From: Akkermansia muciniphila
Lineage (GTDB): Bacteria; Verrucomicrobiota; Verrucomicrobiia; Limisphaerales; UBA11320
DNA: 35,518 nucleotides
Assembly (NCBI GenBank): GCA_945861575.1
Contig: CAMAVD010000021.1
Span: 1 to 35,518, forward strand
Direction: 5' to 3'
Shown: one piece after another, positions 20,073 to 27,515 of the stretch
How positions within the stretch are numbered: the first letter of the stretch is position 1
Layout: each line of letters starts with the position of its first letter
Position numbers and translations under genes: made by a program
Notes under the pieces: model-generated
What the model saw: the letters and a program-made list of their open reading frames with translations, nothing else
The model's database searches: none
What the model was told of the DNA's origin: nothing

Positions 20073-20810
20073 GTGGAGAGCGCTAGATCAAGCGCTGTAA
20101 ACTCGCATCAAAACGGCAAACTATTCAAACTCTACAGACTCTTGAATCCGATACGTTGGCTGGTCAAAAGCACGAAACAAAGAGGGTTCCGCCAAACAGC
20201 TGCCATCGGGCTTGGTTTCGCCGAGGATTACCTCTTTGATTTGCGCCATGGGACGGACACGGTGCGGAGCGTCGAGATGGACGCTCTGCCGTTCTCAGCT
20301 GAGAACAAGTCGAACTCCTCCGTGTATGGTGCCACAAAGGCACGGCCGTTCCTGACCCTGATGAAGGAACTAAAGCTCCCAAAGACCTCCACATTCGTCG
20401 ATTTCGGGTCGGGCAAGGGCCGCGTGCTCATGCTCGCCTCCCAGGCAGGGTTCAAGAGGGTCATCGGGGTCGAGTTCTCGCCGGAGCTTTGCCAGATCGC
20501 ACGCCGCAATCTTCAGAAGTTCCAGGCCAAAACCGGCACGGGCCATCAGGTAGAAATCCAAGAATGCGATGCCACCCAATTTGAGATCACACCTGACCAG
20601 CAAATCTTCTACATGTTCAATCCCTTCAACGCGAAGATTGTCGGGCAGGTTATCGCCAACATCGGACGTTCCATCGCCATCGCACCGCGCCCTTGCTGGC
20701 TGATCTATCTCATTCCCCTCCAACACGAAACTGTCGTCAACGGGAAAGTATTCCGAACACACTTAGCAAGAACGCTTTACGGAGCAGAATATCAACTCTA
20801 CACGACCTGA
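20073..20810 (+). CDS. class I SAM-dependent methyltransferase
   Basis: About 245 residues from a GTG at 20073. The frame is open back to 19698, but that part is antisense to the oxidoreductase and does not look like protein. Other possible starts are GTG at 20055 and ATG at 19911. The recognisable domain begins at 'KLFKLYRLLNPIRWL'. It shows motif I 'FVDFGSGKGRVLMLA', then 'VIGVEFSPELCQIARRNL', an acidic motif 'IQECDAT' and a motif-IV-like 'IFYMFNPF'. This is the Rossmann methyltransferase order, closest in style to small FkbM/DOT1-like or unclassified enzymes. The target (protein, glycan or small molecule) is unknown. It is the first plus-strand gene, about 360 bases before the NadE-like gene. 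Confidence 0.8.
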   Translation: MESARSSAVNSHQNGKLFKLYRLLNPIRWLVKSTKQRGFRQTAAIGLGFAEDYLFDLRHGTDTVRSVEMDALPFSAENKSNSSVYGATKARPFLTLMKELKLPKTSTFVDFGSGKGRVLMLASQAGFKRVIGVEFSPELCQIARRNLQKFQAKTGTGHQVEIQECDATQFEITPDQQIFYMFNPFNAKIVGQVIANIGRSIAIAPRPCWLIYLIPLQHETVVNGKVFRTHLARTLYGAEYQLYTT

Positions 20811-21171
20811 GCAAGGACCGGAGCCACGCTCCTGAAAGGCCCCGCACTCCGGTGCGATTTCTTTCAGGGCTGGATCCACCTGGCCCCCATCAGAAAGAGT
20901 CGCCGTGCAGGTCGCAATGACGGCTCGGTCCCCCTTGTAAACCACTCAAACAGGGCTAAATGGAGCTACGGTCCGCGCGAAAGCATCCGATTAAGGCGAT
21001 GTCATTGGGATGGCCTTACCGCTAGGGCATCCCCGGCGGTAAGCTGAACGCGTGGTGAGGATTCAGTCCTGAAACGGACTCCAATCTGGAAAGGGTTGCC
21101 TCGATACTCGCTGGGGTGGAAGATGGTCTCGAGCAGTCTGCGGGCGCGCAACGCCGAAGCGCGGGCAAACA
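20811..21171 (+). other. 361-base intergenic leader with a hairpin at 21015-21043
   Basis: No gene is visible between the methyltransferase and the NadE-like gene. Besides the hairpin near 20831 there is a perfect 8-base stem, CTTACCGC (21015-21022) / GCGGTAAG (21036-21043), with an inner GGG/CCC pairing. It lies about 130 bases upstream of the NadE-like start. It could be a 5' leader structure or a terminator-like element before the biosynthetic module. The region also carries an 11-base sequence (20903-20913) repeated at 28533-28543. Confidence 0.45.
20831..20868 (+). terminator. two-part hairpin after the methyltransferase gene
   Basis: CCTGAAAG (20831-20838) pairs perfectly with CTTTCAGG (20861-20868). 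Nested inside is a second hairpin, CGCAC (20843-20847) / GTGCG (20852-20856), with a 4-base loop. It starts 20 bases after the methyltransferase stop. No U-tract follows, so it may be a Rho-aided terminator, an RNA-stabilising 3' structure or a dispersed palindromic element. Confidence 0.35.
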
Positions 21172-22194
21172 ATGAAGCAAAAAACCTTCAGTAGCGATAG
21201 GCTCTTGCTCGACCCGGAACAGGAGGTCGAACAAATAGGCGATTTCATGCGCAAAGTTCTGATCAAGGACCTTCGACGTCGTGGAATCGTGCTGGGCGTC
21301 TCGGGTGGAATCGATAGTGCCGTGACGGCGGCTCTCGCAGTCCGTTGCCTCGGCAAAGAGCGAGTCCACTGCATCCTAATGCCGGAGCGCGAGTCAAGCC
21401 CGGACACCCTCACCCTCAGCCGACTCCTGGTGGACCATCTTGGTGTCGACCATTCATTGGAGGACATCACCGAAACGCTCCATGCCGTGGGGTTTTACCG
21501 CCGCTACCAGGAGGCCGTGCGCCGAGTCGTTCCTGAATACGGGACGGGCTGGGGTTCGAAGTTGGTGACCACCGATCCCATCGAAGGAGGCGGCTTCACT
21601 TTCTTCTCCCTCGTCGTGGCCGATCCGGCGGGCGTCCAGAAAACCGTTCGCCTTCCCATTGAAGTCTACCTCGACATCGTAGCGACGACCAATTTCAAAC
21701 AACGCTGCCGCAAGCAGATGGAGTACTATTACGCGGACCGGCTCAACTTCGCTGTCGCCGGCACACCCAATCTCCTGGAATACGATCAGGGATTTTTCGT
21801 AAAGAACGGCGACGGGGCGGCCGATCTCAAACCCATCGCACATCTTTACAAATCCCAGGTCTACCAACTGGCGGATTACCTGGGGGTCCCGGAACAAATC
21901 CGCTTGCGCCCCCCCACCACGGATACCTTCTCTCTCGCCCAAGGGCAGGACGAGTTCTTTTTCGCACTCCCCTACCAGAAGATGGACCTCTGCCTCTATG
22001 GCTTGAATCACCAGATCGATCCAGCCGAGGTAGGCGTGGCCGTCGGCCTCCAAGCGGACCAAGTCCGAAAGGTCTGGGCAAACCTCGAACAAAAGCGCAG
22101 CACCGTCCGCTATCTACACCTTTCCCCGCTCGTCCTCCGTCGCCTGCCCGAAACACAGCGCGAGGAGGCTCGAGGAACCCTCCACGCTCCTTAA
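21172..22194 (+). CDS. nadE: NAD synthase-like ATP-dependent amide ligase
   Basis: 340 residues, longer than typical ammonia-dependent NadE (about 270) and without a glutaminase domain. The ATP-pyrophosphatase loop SGGIDS is at 44-49. Other NadE landmarks are 'CILMPERESSPDTL', 'YYADRLNFAVAGTPN', 'KNGDGAADLKPIAHLYKSQV' and 'LCLYGL'. It differs from housekeeping NadE. There is an insertion before the 'NFKQRCRKQMEYYYADRLN' helix; GTGNKSE is replaced by GTPNLLE; and the acidic loop after 'RPPTTD' reads TFSLAQGQDEFFF. Family knowledge predicts adenylation of a carboxylate and attack by an amine. It is 31 bases upstream of an acyl carrier protein gene, followed by an acyl-AMP ligase and an amidotransferase. 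It may therefore act on a pathway-specific substrate rather than deamido-NAD. Housekeeping NAD synthesis remains possible. Confidence 0.85.
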   Translation: MKQKTFSSDRLLLDPEQEVEQIGDFMRKVLIKDLRRRGIVLGVSGGIDSAVTAALAVRCLGKERVHCILMPERESSPDTLTLSRLLVDHLGVDHSLEDITETLHAVGFYRRYQEAVRRVVPEYGTGWGSKLVTTDPIEGGGFTFFSLVVADPAGVQKTVRLPIEVYLDIVATTNFKQRCRKQMEYYYADRLNFAVAGTPNLLEYDQGFFVKNGDGAADLKPIAHLYKSQVYQLADYLGVPEQIRLRPPTTDTFSLAQGQDEFFFALPYQKMDLCLYGLNHQIDPAEVGVAVGLQADQVRKVWANLEQKRSTVRYLHLSPLVLRRLPETQREEARGTLHAP

Positions 22195-22225
22195 AGGCCG
22201 CGCAGCGACTCCACCCCACCATCGC

Positions 22226-22477
22226 ATGAGTGACACACGATCCAAGATACGCGGATTCATCCTGAACCATTTTCTATTCGGGCAGGATCCCGGCCTGACC
22301 GATGGCGCTTCCTTTCTCGACGAAGGTTTTATCGATTCCACCGGCGTACTCGAGTTGGTGGCGTTCCTGGAGAAAGAGTTCGGTGTCAAAGTAGCCGACG
22401 ACGAACTCATTCCCGACAACCTCGATTCGATCGATTCCATCGCCAGATACTTGGCAGCCAAGAAACCTGGAACCTAG
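22226..22477 (+). CDS. acyl carrier protein
   Basis: 83 residues, an acidic four-helix carrier protein. The phosphopantetheine attachment site is Ser38 in 'EGFIDSTGVLELVAFLE', matching the DSxxxxEL signature. A second acidic stretch 'VADDELIPDNLDSIDSI' follows, as usual before helix III. It lies between the NadE-like gene (31-base gap) and the acyl-AMP ligase gene (19-base gap). It is therefore probably a dedicated carrier loaded by that ligase rather than the fatty-acid-synthesis ACP, whose gene normally sits among fab genes. Conversion to the holo form needs a phosphopantetheinyl transferase not encoded here. Confidence 0.93.
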   Translation: MSDTRSKIRGFILNHFLFGQDPGLTDGASFLDEGFIDSTGVLELVAFLEKEFGVKVADDELIPDNLDSIDSIARYLAAKKPGT

Positions 22478-22496
22478 TCGACGCGCTTTTGCCAAC

Positions 22497-24047
22497 ATGC
22501 TCGTCCATCACTTCCTCGAGAATTCGTCCGATCGCTTCCCAGAAAAGATCGCACTCGTCTGCGAAGGCAAGCGGTGGACGTACGGTCAGATCGAGTCGGC
22601 AGCCAACCGTGTGGCCAACGCCCTAACAGGGCTCGGGGTAAAGCGAGGGGATCGTGTCGGCCTCTGCATGCGAAACACGGCGGAAGCTGTCGCTTCGCTG
22701 TTCGGAATTCTCAAAGCAGGCGCTGTATTTGTTTTCGTCAATCCCACCATCAAGCGGGACAAGCTCGAATACATTCTGAACAACTGCCAGGCTGCCGCGC
22801 TCCTGTTCGACTCGCGGACCGCTGCCACTGAGTTGTTTAGCGTCCAGCCCTGCCCGGTAGCCACCCTGCTTGGAGCGGTGGTCTGCGGGACACCCTCCCC
22901 AGCCCCAAGCATGCTGCTGAACGGAAAACCGGATCGTATTCTCGCCTGGCCCAGCTTGGAAGCCACACAAGCTGACACGCGTCCACGAGGCGCTTCCATC
23001 GATCTCGACCTCGCCTGCCTGATCTACACTTCAGGAACGACTGGCGACCCCAAGGGAGTCATCAGCGATCACAGCAATGTCGTTTTCGCCTCCGGCTCCA
23101 TCCTCCAGTATCTCGGAATGCATTCGGAGGACATCGTGTTCAATGTTCTCCCCCTCTCGTTCGACTACGGACTTTACCAACTCCTGATGACCTTCCGCAT
23201 CGGAGGGACCCTTATCCTGGAGAACTCCTTCGCTTACCCGGCCGCCATCCTGGCGCAGATCGCCAGGGAGAAAGTCACCGGATTTCCAGGCGTTCCCACG
23301 CTCTTCGAGCTCATACTGCGGCTGGACCTAACCGCCTACGACCTCTCAAACCTCCGCTTCCTCACCAACACAGCCGCAGCCCTCCCCCCGAGCCGAGTCC
23401 TTGACCTGCGTCATCGCTTTCCACAGGCCCAGGTCTTCTCCATGTACGGCCTCACCGAAACCAAGCGCACTCTCTACATGCCCCCCGAATGGTTGGACCA
23501 GAAGCCAGGATCTGTAGGGATTGCCATCCCCGGAACAGAGGTGTGGATCGAAGACGAGTCAGGGAAGCGGCTAGGACCGGGGGAGACCGGCGAACTGGTC
23601 GCGCGCGGACGTCATGTCATGCGAGGCTACTGGCAGGCACCCGAGGCCACCGCAAAGCGCTACCGCCCCGGCCCGCTGCCCGGGGAAAGGGTCTGCCACA
23701 GCGGAGACCTTTTTCGAATGGATGACGAAGGTTGCTTCTATTTCGTCGCCCGCAAGGACGACGTCATCAAAAGCCGTGGCGAGAAGGTCGCACCCAAGGA
23801 GGTAGAAACGGTGGTCTACGGACTCAAGGGCGTGCGCGAGGTGGCTGTCATCGGGGTTCCCGACCCAATACTCGGCCAGGCAGTGAAGGCTCTGGTGGTC
23901 GTGGACGATCCTTCGATCACGGCCGCAAAGGTGCTGGCCCACTGCAAGGCGCACCTTGAGGACTTCATGGTTCCCAAGCTCGTGGAGTTTCGGGACACGT
24001 TGCCCAAAACAGAGTCCGGTAAAATCGCACGCAAAGAACTCACCTGA
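22497..24047 (+). CDS. acyl-AMP ligase (ANL superfamily), exosortase/EPS-associated type
   Basis: 516 residues. The nucleotide-binding P-loop 'YTSGTTGDPKG' is at 177-187, followed by 'MYGLTETKRTLYMPPEW' (A5) and a C-terminal domain with 'GDLFRMDDEGCFYFVARKDDVIKSRG'. The catalytic lysine is Lys509 in 'PKTESGKIARKEL'. ANL enzymes activate a carboxylic acid as an acyl adenylate and pass it to CoA or to a carrier protein; the adjacent carrier protein gene favours the second. Related ligases are known companions of exosortase A / exopolysaccharide loci. The stop codon overlaps the start of the amidotransferase gene by one base (TGATG), so the two are probably made together. The acid activated is unknown. 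Confidence 0.92.
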   Translation: MLVHHFLENSSDRFPEKIALVCEGKRWTYGQIESAANRVANALTGLGVKRGDRVGLCMRNTAEAVASLFGILKAGAVFVFVNPTIKRDKLEYILNNCQAAALLFDSRTAATELFSVQPCPVATLLGAVVCGTPSPAPSMLLNGKPDRILAWPSLEATQADTRPRGASIDLDLACLIYTSGTTGDPKGVISDHSNVVFASGSILQYLGMHSEDIVFNVLPLSFDYGLYQLLMTFRIGGTLILENSFAYPAAILAQIAREKVTGFPGVPTLFELILRLDLTAYDLSNLRFLTNTAAALPPSRVLDLRHRFPQAQVFSMYGLTETKRTLYMPPEWLDQKPGSVGIAIPGTEVWIEDESGKRLGPGETGELVARGRHVMRGYWQAPEATAKRYRPGPLPGERVCHSGDLFRMDDEGCFYFVARKDDVIKSRGEKVAPKEVETVVYGLKGVREVAVIGVPDPILGQAVKALVVVDDPSITAAKVLAHCKAHLEDFMVPKLVEFRDTLPKTESGKIARKELT

Positions 24048-26026
24048 TGTGCGGCATCGCCGGCATTTTTAACCTGCAGCCCCAGGCACCGCCCGGGGAA
24101 TCTGCCCTGCGGAGCATGCTCGGCACCATCCGGCATCGCGGCCCTGACCAATTCGGCATCCTGAGCACGGACATCGCCGCCATTGGCAACGCGCGGCTGA
24201 GCATCATCGACATCGCCCACGGTCGTCAGCCGATCACCAACGAAGATCGATCCCTCTGGATCGTCTACAATGGCGAGGTCTTCAACTACCTGGAGCTGCG
24301 GGAAGAGTTGGAGGCGCGTGGCCATATTTTTACGACACGCTGCGACACCGAAGTCATCCTCCATCTCTATGAGGAATACGGGAAAGAATGCCTCTCGCGG
24401 ATGAACGGCCAGTTCTCCTTTGCGATTCTCGATCTAAAACAACGCCGTTTGTTCCTGGCACGCGACCGCGTAGGCGTGCGCCCCCTCTTCTACACCGTCA
24501 CGGGTGGCCAGCTTATCTTCGGATCCGAAATCAAAGAACTCCTCACCCACCCAGGAGTGAAGGCACGCCTCGACCCTCATGTCCTGGAGGAGATCTTCAC
24601 CTTCTGGTGCCCCGCCACCTCTCAGTCCGTTTTTGAAGGCGTTCAGGAACTCCCTCCAGGGAGCCATTTAACGGCCGACACCTCAGGAATCCGGCTGGAA
24701 ACCTGGTGGGAGATGTCGTTCGACAAACGAGGCAACGACTACCCCAACAAGGACGACGAGGAAGGATGGGCTGCGCTCGTTTCGGAGCGCCTCACGGAGG
24801 CGACACGGCTGAGGCTCCGCGCAGATGTTCAGGTGGGGGCCTACCTCAGCGGCGGCCTGGACTCGTCGATTATCAGCGCACTGGTCACCCGGCTGCATGC
24901 CTCAAAGCTGAACACCTTTTCCATCAGCTTCACCCATCCGGACTTTGACGAGCGCCAATTTCAAAAGGAAGTGGCCAGCGCCCTCGGAACCTCGCACGTC
25001 GCCATCGAGATCGCCCAGGAGCAGATTGGCGAGGCTTTTCCTGACGTCATCTGGCATTGCGAAACGCCGTTGACCCGCACATCGCCCGTGCCGCTCTTCC
25101 TGCTTTCCAAAACCGTCCAGGCGGCAGGCATCAAGGTGGTGCTGACCGGCGAAGGCGCTGACGAGTTCTTCGGAGGCTACGATATTTTCAAAGAAGATCG
25201 GATCCGCAGGTTCTGGGCACGGTCACCGGGATCCACCTGGCGATGGCAGATGCTACGACGCCTCTACGAAGACATCCCGTCCATGGCGAAGCTCAGCCCG
25301 AGCTATCTCGCTCGGTTCTTTCAGGAAGGGCTGCAGGAGACACAGGCCCCTTGCTACTCCCATCTGATCCGCTGGAGGAACAACCAGCGATGCGGTCGCT
25401 TCTTCTCCGCAGATTTGCAACAGAGCCTCGCAGCGAAGAAGCACCCTCTCTGGGAACAACTGACGCCGCCTCCCGGGTTGGGGTCATGGGGTGCTCTGGA
25501 GCGAGCCCAATATTGGGAGATCCGGCTGTTCATGTCGCGCTACCTCCTCTCCTCCCAGGGAGATCGTGTGGCGATGGCCCATTCGGTCGAAGGCCGTTTC
25601 CCGTTCCTGGATCGTGACGTCATGGAGCTGGCCAGCCAGGTCCCATCGGGTCTGAAACTGCGCGGGCTTACCGAGAAATACATCCTGCGGAAGGCGCTGG
25701 GACATCTGATTCCCAAGAAGATCGCCCAACGGCGCAAGAAGCCCTATCGAGCACCGATTCACAAGAGCTTTTTCCATGCACGGACCCCGGACTATGTGAA
25801 GGAGTTGCTGTGCCCTGAGTCGATCGCGCGCACGGGCTACTTCAATCCTGCCGCCGTCGCCCAACTGGCCGCCCGCATCGAGAGTGGCCGTCCCTTGGGC
25901 GAGACCGACGACATGGCCATCGCAGGCATCCTCTCCACCCAGCTTCTGCACGAGCGGTTCATCTCCCGCTTCCGCCCTCCCGCAGCCCTAGGCCCCCAAG
26001 ACGACGTCGCCGTGATTCACGCCTGA
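24047..26026 (+). CDS. asnB: asparagine synthase-like glutamine amidotransferase
   Basis: 659 residues, about 100 longer than E. coli AsnB. The mature N-terminal nucleophile is Cys2 (MCGIAGIFN), with the Ntn glutaminase motifs 'RHRGPDQFG', 'GNARLSIID', 'YNGEVFNY' and 'TRCDTEVILHLYEEYG'. The synthetase domain has the ATP loop 'YLSGGLDSS' (about 265-273), then 'LTGEGADEFFGGY' and 'DRVAMAHSVEGRFPFLD'. The family frees ammonia from glutamine and uses it to amidate an adenylated carboxylate. The exopolysaccharide/exosortase-associated subgroup is thought to modify pathway intermediates rather than free aspartate. It overlaps the ligase gene by one base. It could supply ammonia or an amide in the same pathway as the NadE-like ligase and carrier protein. 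Confidence 0.94.
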   Translation: MCGIAGIFNLQPQAPPGESALRSMLGTIRHRGPDQFGILSTDIAAIGNARLSIIDIAHGRQPITNEDRSLWIVYNGEVFNYLELREELEARGHIFTTRCDTEVILHLYEEYGKECLSRMNGQFSFAILDLKQRRLFLARDRVGVRPLFYTVTGGQLIFGSEIKELLTHPGVKARLDPHVLEEIFTFWCPATSQSVFEGVQELPPGSHLTADTSGIRLETWWEMSFDKRGNDYPNKDDEEGWAALVSERLTEATRLRLRADVQVGAYLSGGLDSSIISALVTRLHASKLNTFSISFTHPDFDERQFQKEVASALGTSHVAIEIAQEQIGEAFPDVIWHCETPLTRTSPVPLFLLSKTVQAAGIKVVLTGEGADEFFGGYDIFKEDRIRRFWARSPGSTWRWQMLRRLYEDIPSMAKLSPSYLARFFQEGLQETQAPCYSHLIRWRNNQRCGRFFSADLQQSLAAKKHPLWEQLTPPPGLGSWGALERAQYWEIRLFMSRYLLSSQGDRVAMAHSVEGRFPFLDRDVMELASQVPSGLKLRGLTEKYILRKALGHLIPKKIAQRRKKPYRAPIHKSFFHARTPDYVKELLCPESIARTGYFNPAAVAQLAARIESGRPLGETDDMAIAGILSTQLLHERFISRFRPPAALGPQDDVAVIHA

Positions 26027-26068
26027 GCCCCGTCCTTGCAATGGCGGACGATGGGCTCTAACTTGCCC

Positions 26069-26090
26069 CCGGCCCGTCTTGCCGGGCCGG
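26069..26090 (+). promoter_or_regulatory. GC-rich hairpin immediately before the ctpA start codon
   Basis: CCGGCCCG (26069-26076) pairs perfectly with CGGGCCGG (26083-26090) across a 6-base loop, ending 3 bases before the ATG at 26094. It is the only strong structure in the 67-base gap after the amidotransferase gene. It would cover the ribosome-binding region, so it could dampen translation of the protease. It might also act as a terminator for the upstream module, though no U-tract follows. Confidence 0.45.
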
Positions 26091-26093
26091 ATT

Positions 26094-27452
26094 ATGAAAC
26101 GAAGGCTCCTTTACGGAATTCTCTTCGCGGTTCTCGCCGCCAACCTCCTCGTTGGCACTCAGCTCTTTCTTCGTGTCTCTCAGGCGGGCGAGACGGATGA
26201 CCCGTATTCCAATCTCAAGCTGTTCACCACCGTCATGGAGCGCATTCGCTCCGAATACGTGGATAGCAGCAAGATTTCCTACAAGGAGCTGGTACATGCC
26301 GCACTCAAGGGCATGCTCAATACGCTGGACCCTCACAGCGAATTCATGGACCAAACGAAGTACCAGGACCTCAAGCACGATACCTCCGGTGAGTTCGGAG
26401 GGGTCGGCATTGTTGTCTCCATGAAGGATGAGTTTCTCACGGTGGTGTCTCCCATGGAGGACACCCCAGGCTTCAAGGCGGGCATCCTCACCGGCGATCG
26501 CATCATCAAGATCGAAGGCCGTGCCACGGATCATATCTCGCTCCAGGATGCCGTTAAGCTCCTGCGAGGCGAGCCGGGCACCGACGTGAACCTGAGCATC
26601 CTGCGTCCGAGCAACGGCCAGATGAAGGATTACAAGCTCACCCGCGCGGCGATCAAGGTGGACACCGTCAAAGATTTGTCCGGACATCGCCAGTTTCCTC
26701 TGGGAGACAACCATGTGGGCTATGTGCGCCTCACCCAGTTCGGAGAGCGCACCTCGGATGAATTCAGCTCAGCCCTCAAAACGCTCAAAGAAAAGGGAAT
26801 GAAATCCCTGGTCCTTGATCTTCGAGGAAATCCAGGAGGGCTGCTCGATCAAGCTGTGGAAGTCTGCGAGCGATTTCTGCCGCGCGGCGAGCTCGTCGTG
26901 ACCACTGAAGGCCGTGAGGAGAAGGCCAAGAGCGAGTATCGAGCGCGAGGCGGGGACAAATACGGCAGCCTGCCCGTGGTAATCCTGGTGAATGGGGGTA
27001 GCGCTAGCGCCTCAGAGATTGTCTCGGGCTGCTTGCAGGACTCCACCGCGCGCGGCCTCTGTCGCGTGATCATTCTGGGAGAGCAGACCTTCGGAAAGGG
27101 CAGCGTCCAGAGCATCCTCCAACTGCAGGACGGCTCGGCTCTGAGGCTCACCACAGCCAAATACTACACCCCAAGCCACAAGGTCATCCACGAGCGCGGC
27201 ATCACGCCCGACATCGTCGTCCCGATGACGGACGAGGAGGAGCAAAACGCCTATCTGAAGCGCGCGCCTGGCGGGCTTGAAAGCCTCCCTGCAAAAGATC
27301 GCGAGCGGGTCATGAATGCGCGGGATGTTCAGTTGGATCGCGCTCTGGATCTACTGAAGGGCCTCACGGCCTATAGCAGCTCCAACCCACTCCCCGAGCC
27401 CGTCACCAAAAGCACCACACCCAAAGTGGTCCGAAAGAAGGAGCAGCCCTAG
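26094..27452 (+). CDS. ctpA: carboxy-terminal processing protease (S41 family)
   Basis: About 452 residues from the ATG at 26094; a TTG at 26079 is in frame but the ATG gives a clean N-terminus. A signal anchor (MKRRLLYGILFAVLAANLLVG) is followed by a helical N-domain, then a PDZ domain (about 95-185) with 'GGVGIVVSMKDEFLTVVSPM'. The S41 catalytic core follows, with the serine in 'NGGSASASEIVSG' and the lysine in 'LGEQTFGKGSVQSI'. These proteases trim or degrade exported proteins from their C-terminus in the periplasm. It follows the amidotransferase gene by 67 bases. Ctp proteases are widespread, so a link to the exosortase/EPS genes is possible but unproved. Confidence 0.95.
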   Translation: MKRRLLYGILFAVLAANLLVGTQLFLRVSQAGETDDPYSNLKLFTTVMERIRSEYVDSSKISYKELVHAALKGMLNTLDPHSEFMDQTKYQDLKHDTSGEFGGVGIVVSMKDEFLTVVSPMEDTPGFKAGILTGDRIIKIEGRATDHISLQDAVKLLRGEPGTDVNLSILRPSNGQMKDYKLTRAAIKVDTVKDLSGHRQFPLGDNHVGYVRLTQFGERTSDEFSSALKTLKEKGMKSLVLDLRGNPGGLLDQAVEVCERFLPRGELVVTTEGREEKAKSEYRARGGDKYGSLPVVILVNGGSASASEIVSGCLQDSTARGLCRVIILGEQTFGKGSVQSILQLQDGSALRLTTAKYYTPSHKVIHERGITPDIVVPMTDEEEQNAYLKRAPGGLESLPAKDRERVMNARDVQLDRALDLLKGLTAYSSSNPLPEPVTKSTTPKVVRKKEQP

Positions 27453-27515
27453 CCCGGATCAAATTGCAGATTGCTCTAGGGAGCGAGAATCGCGCATCGT
27501 TCTAGGAAAGCTTCC

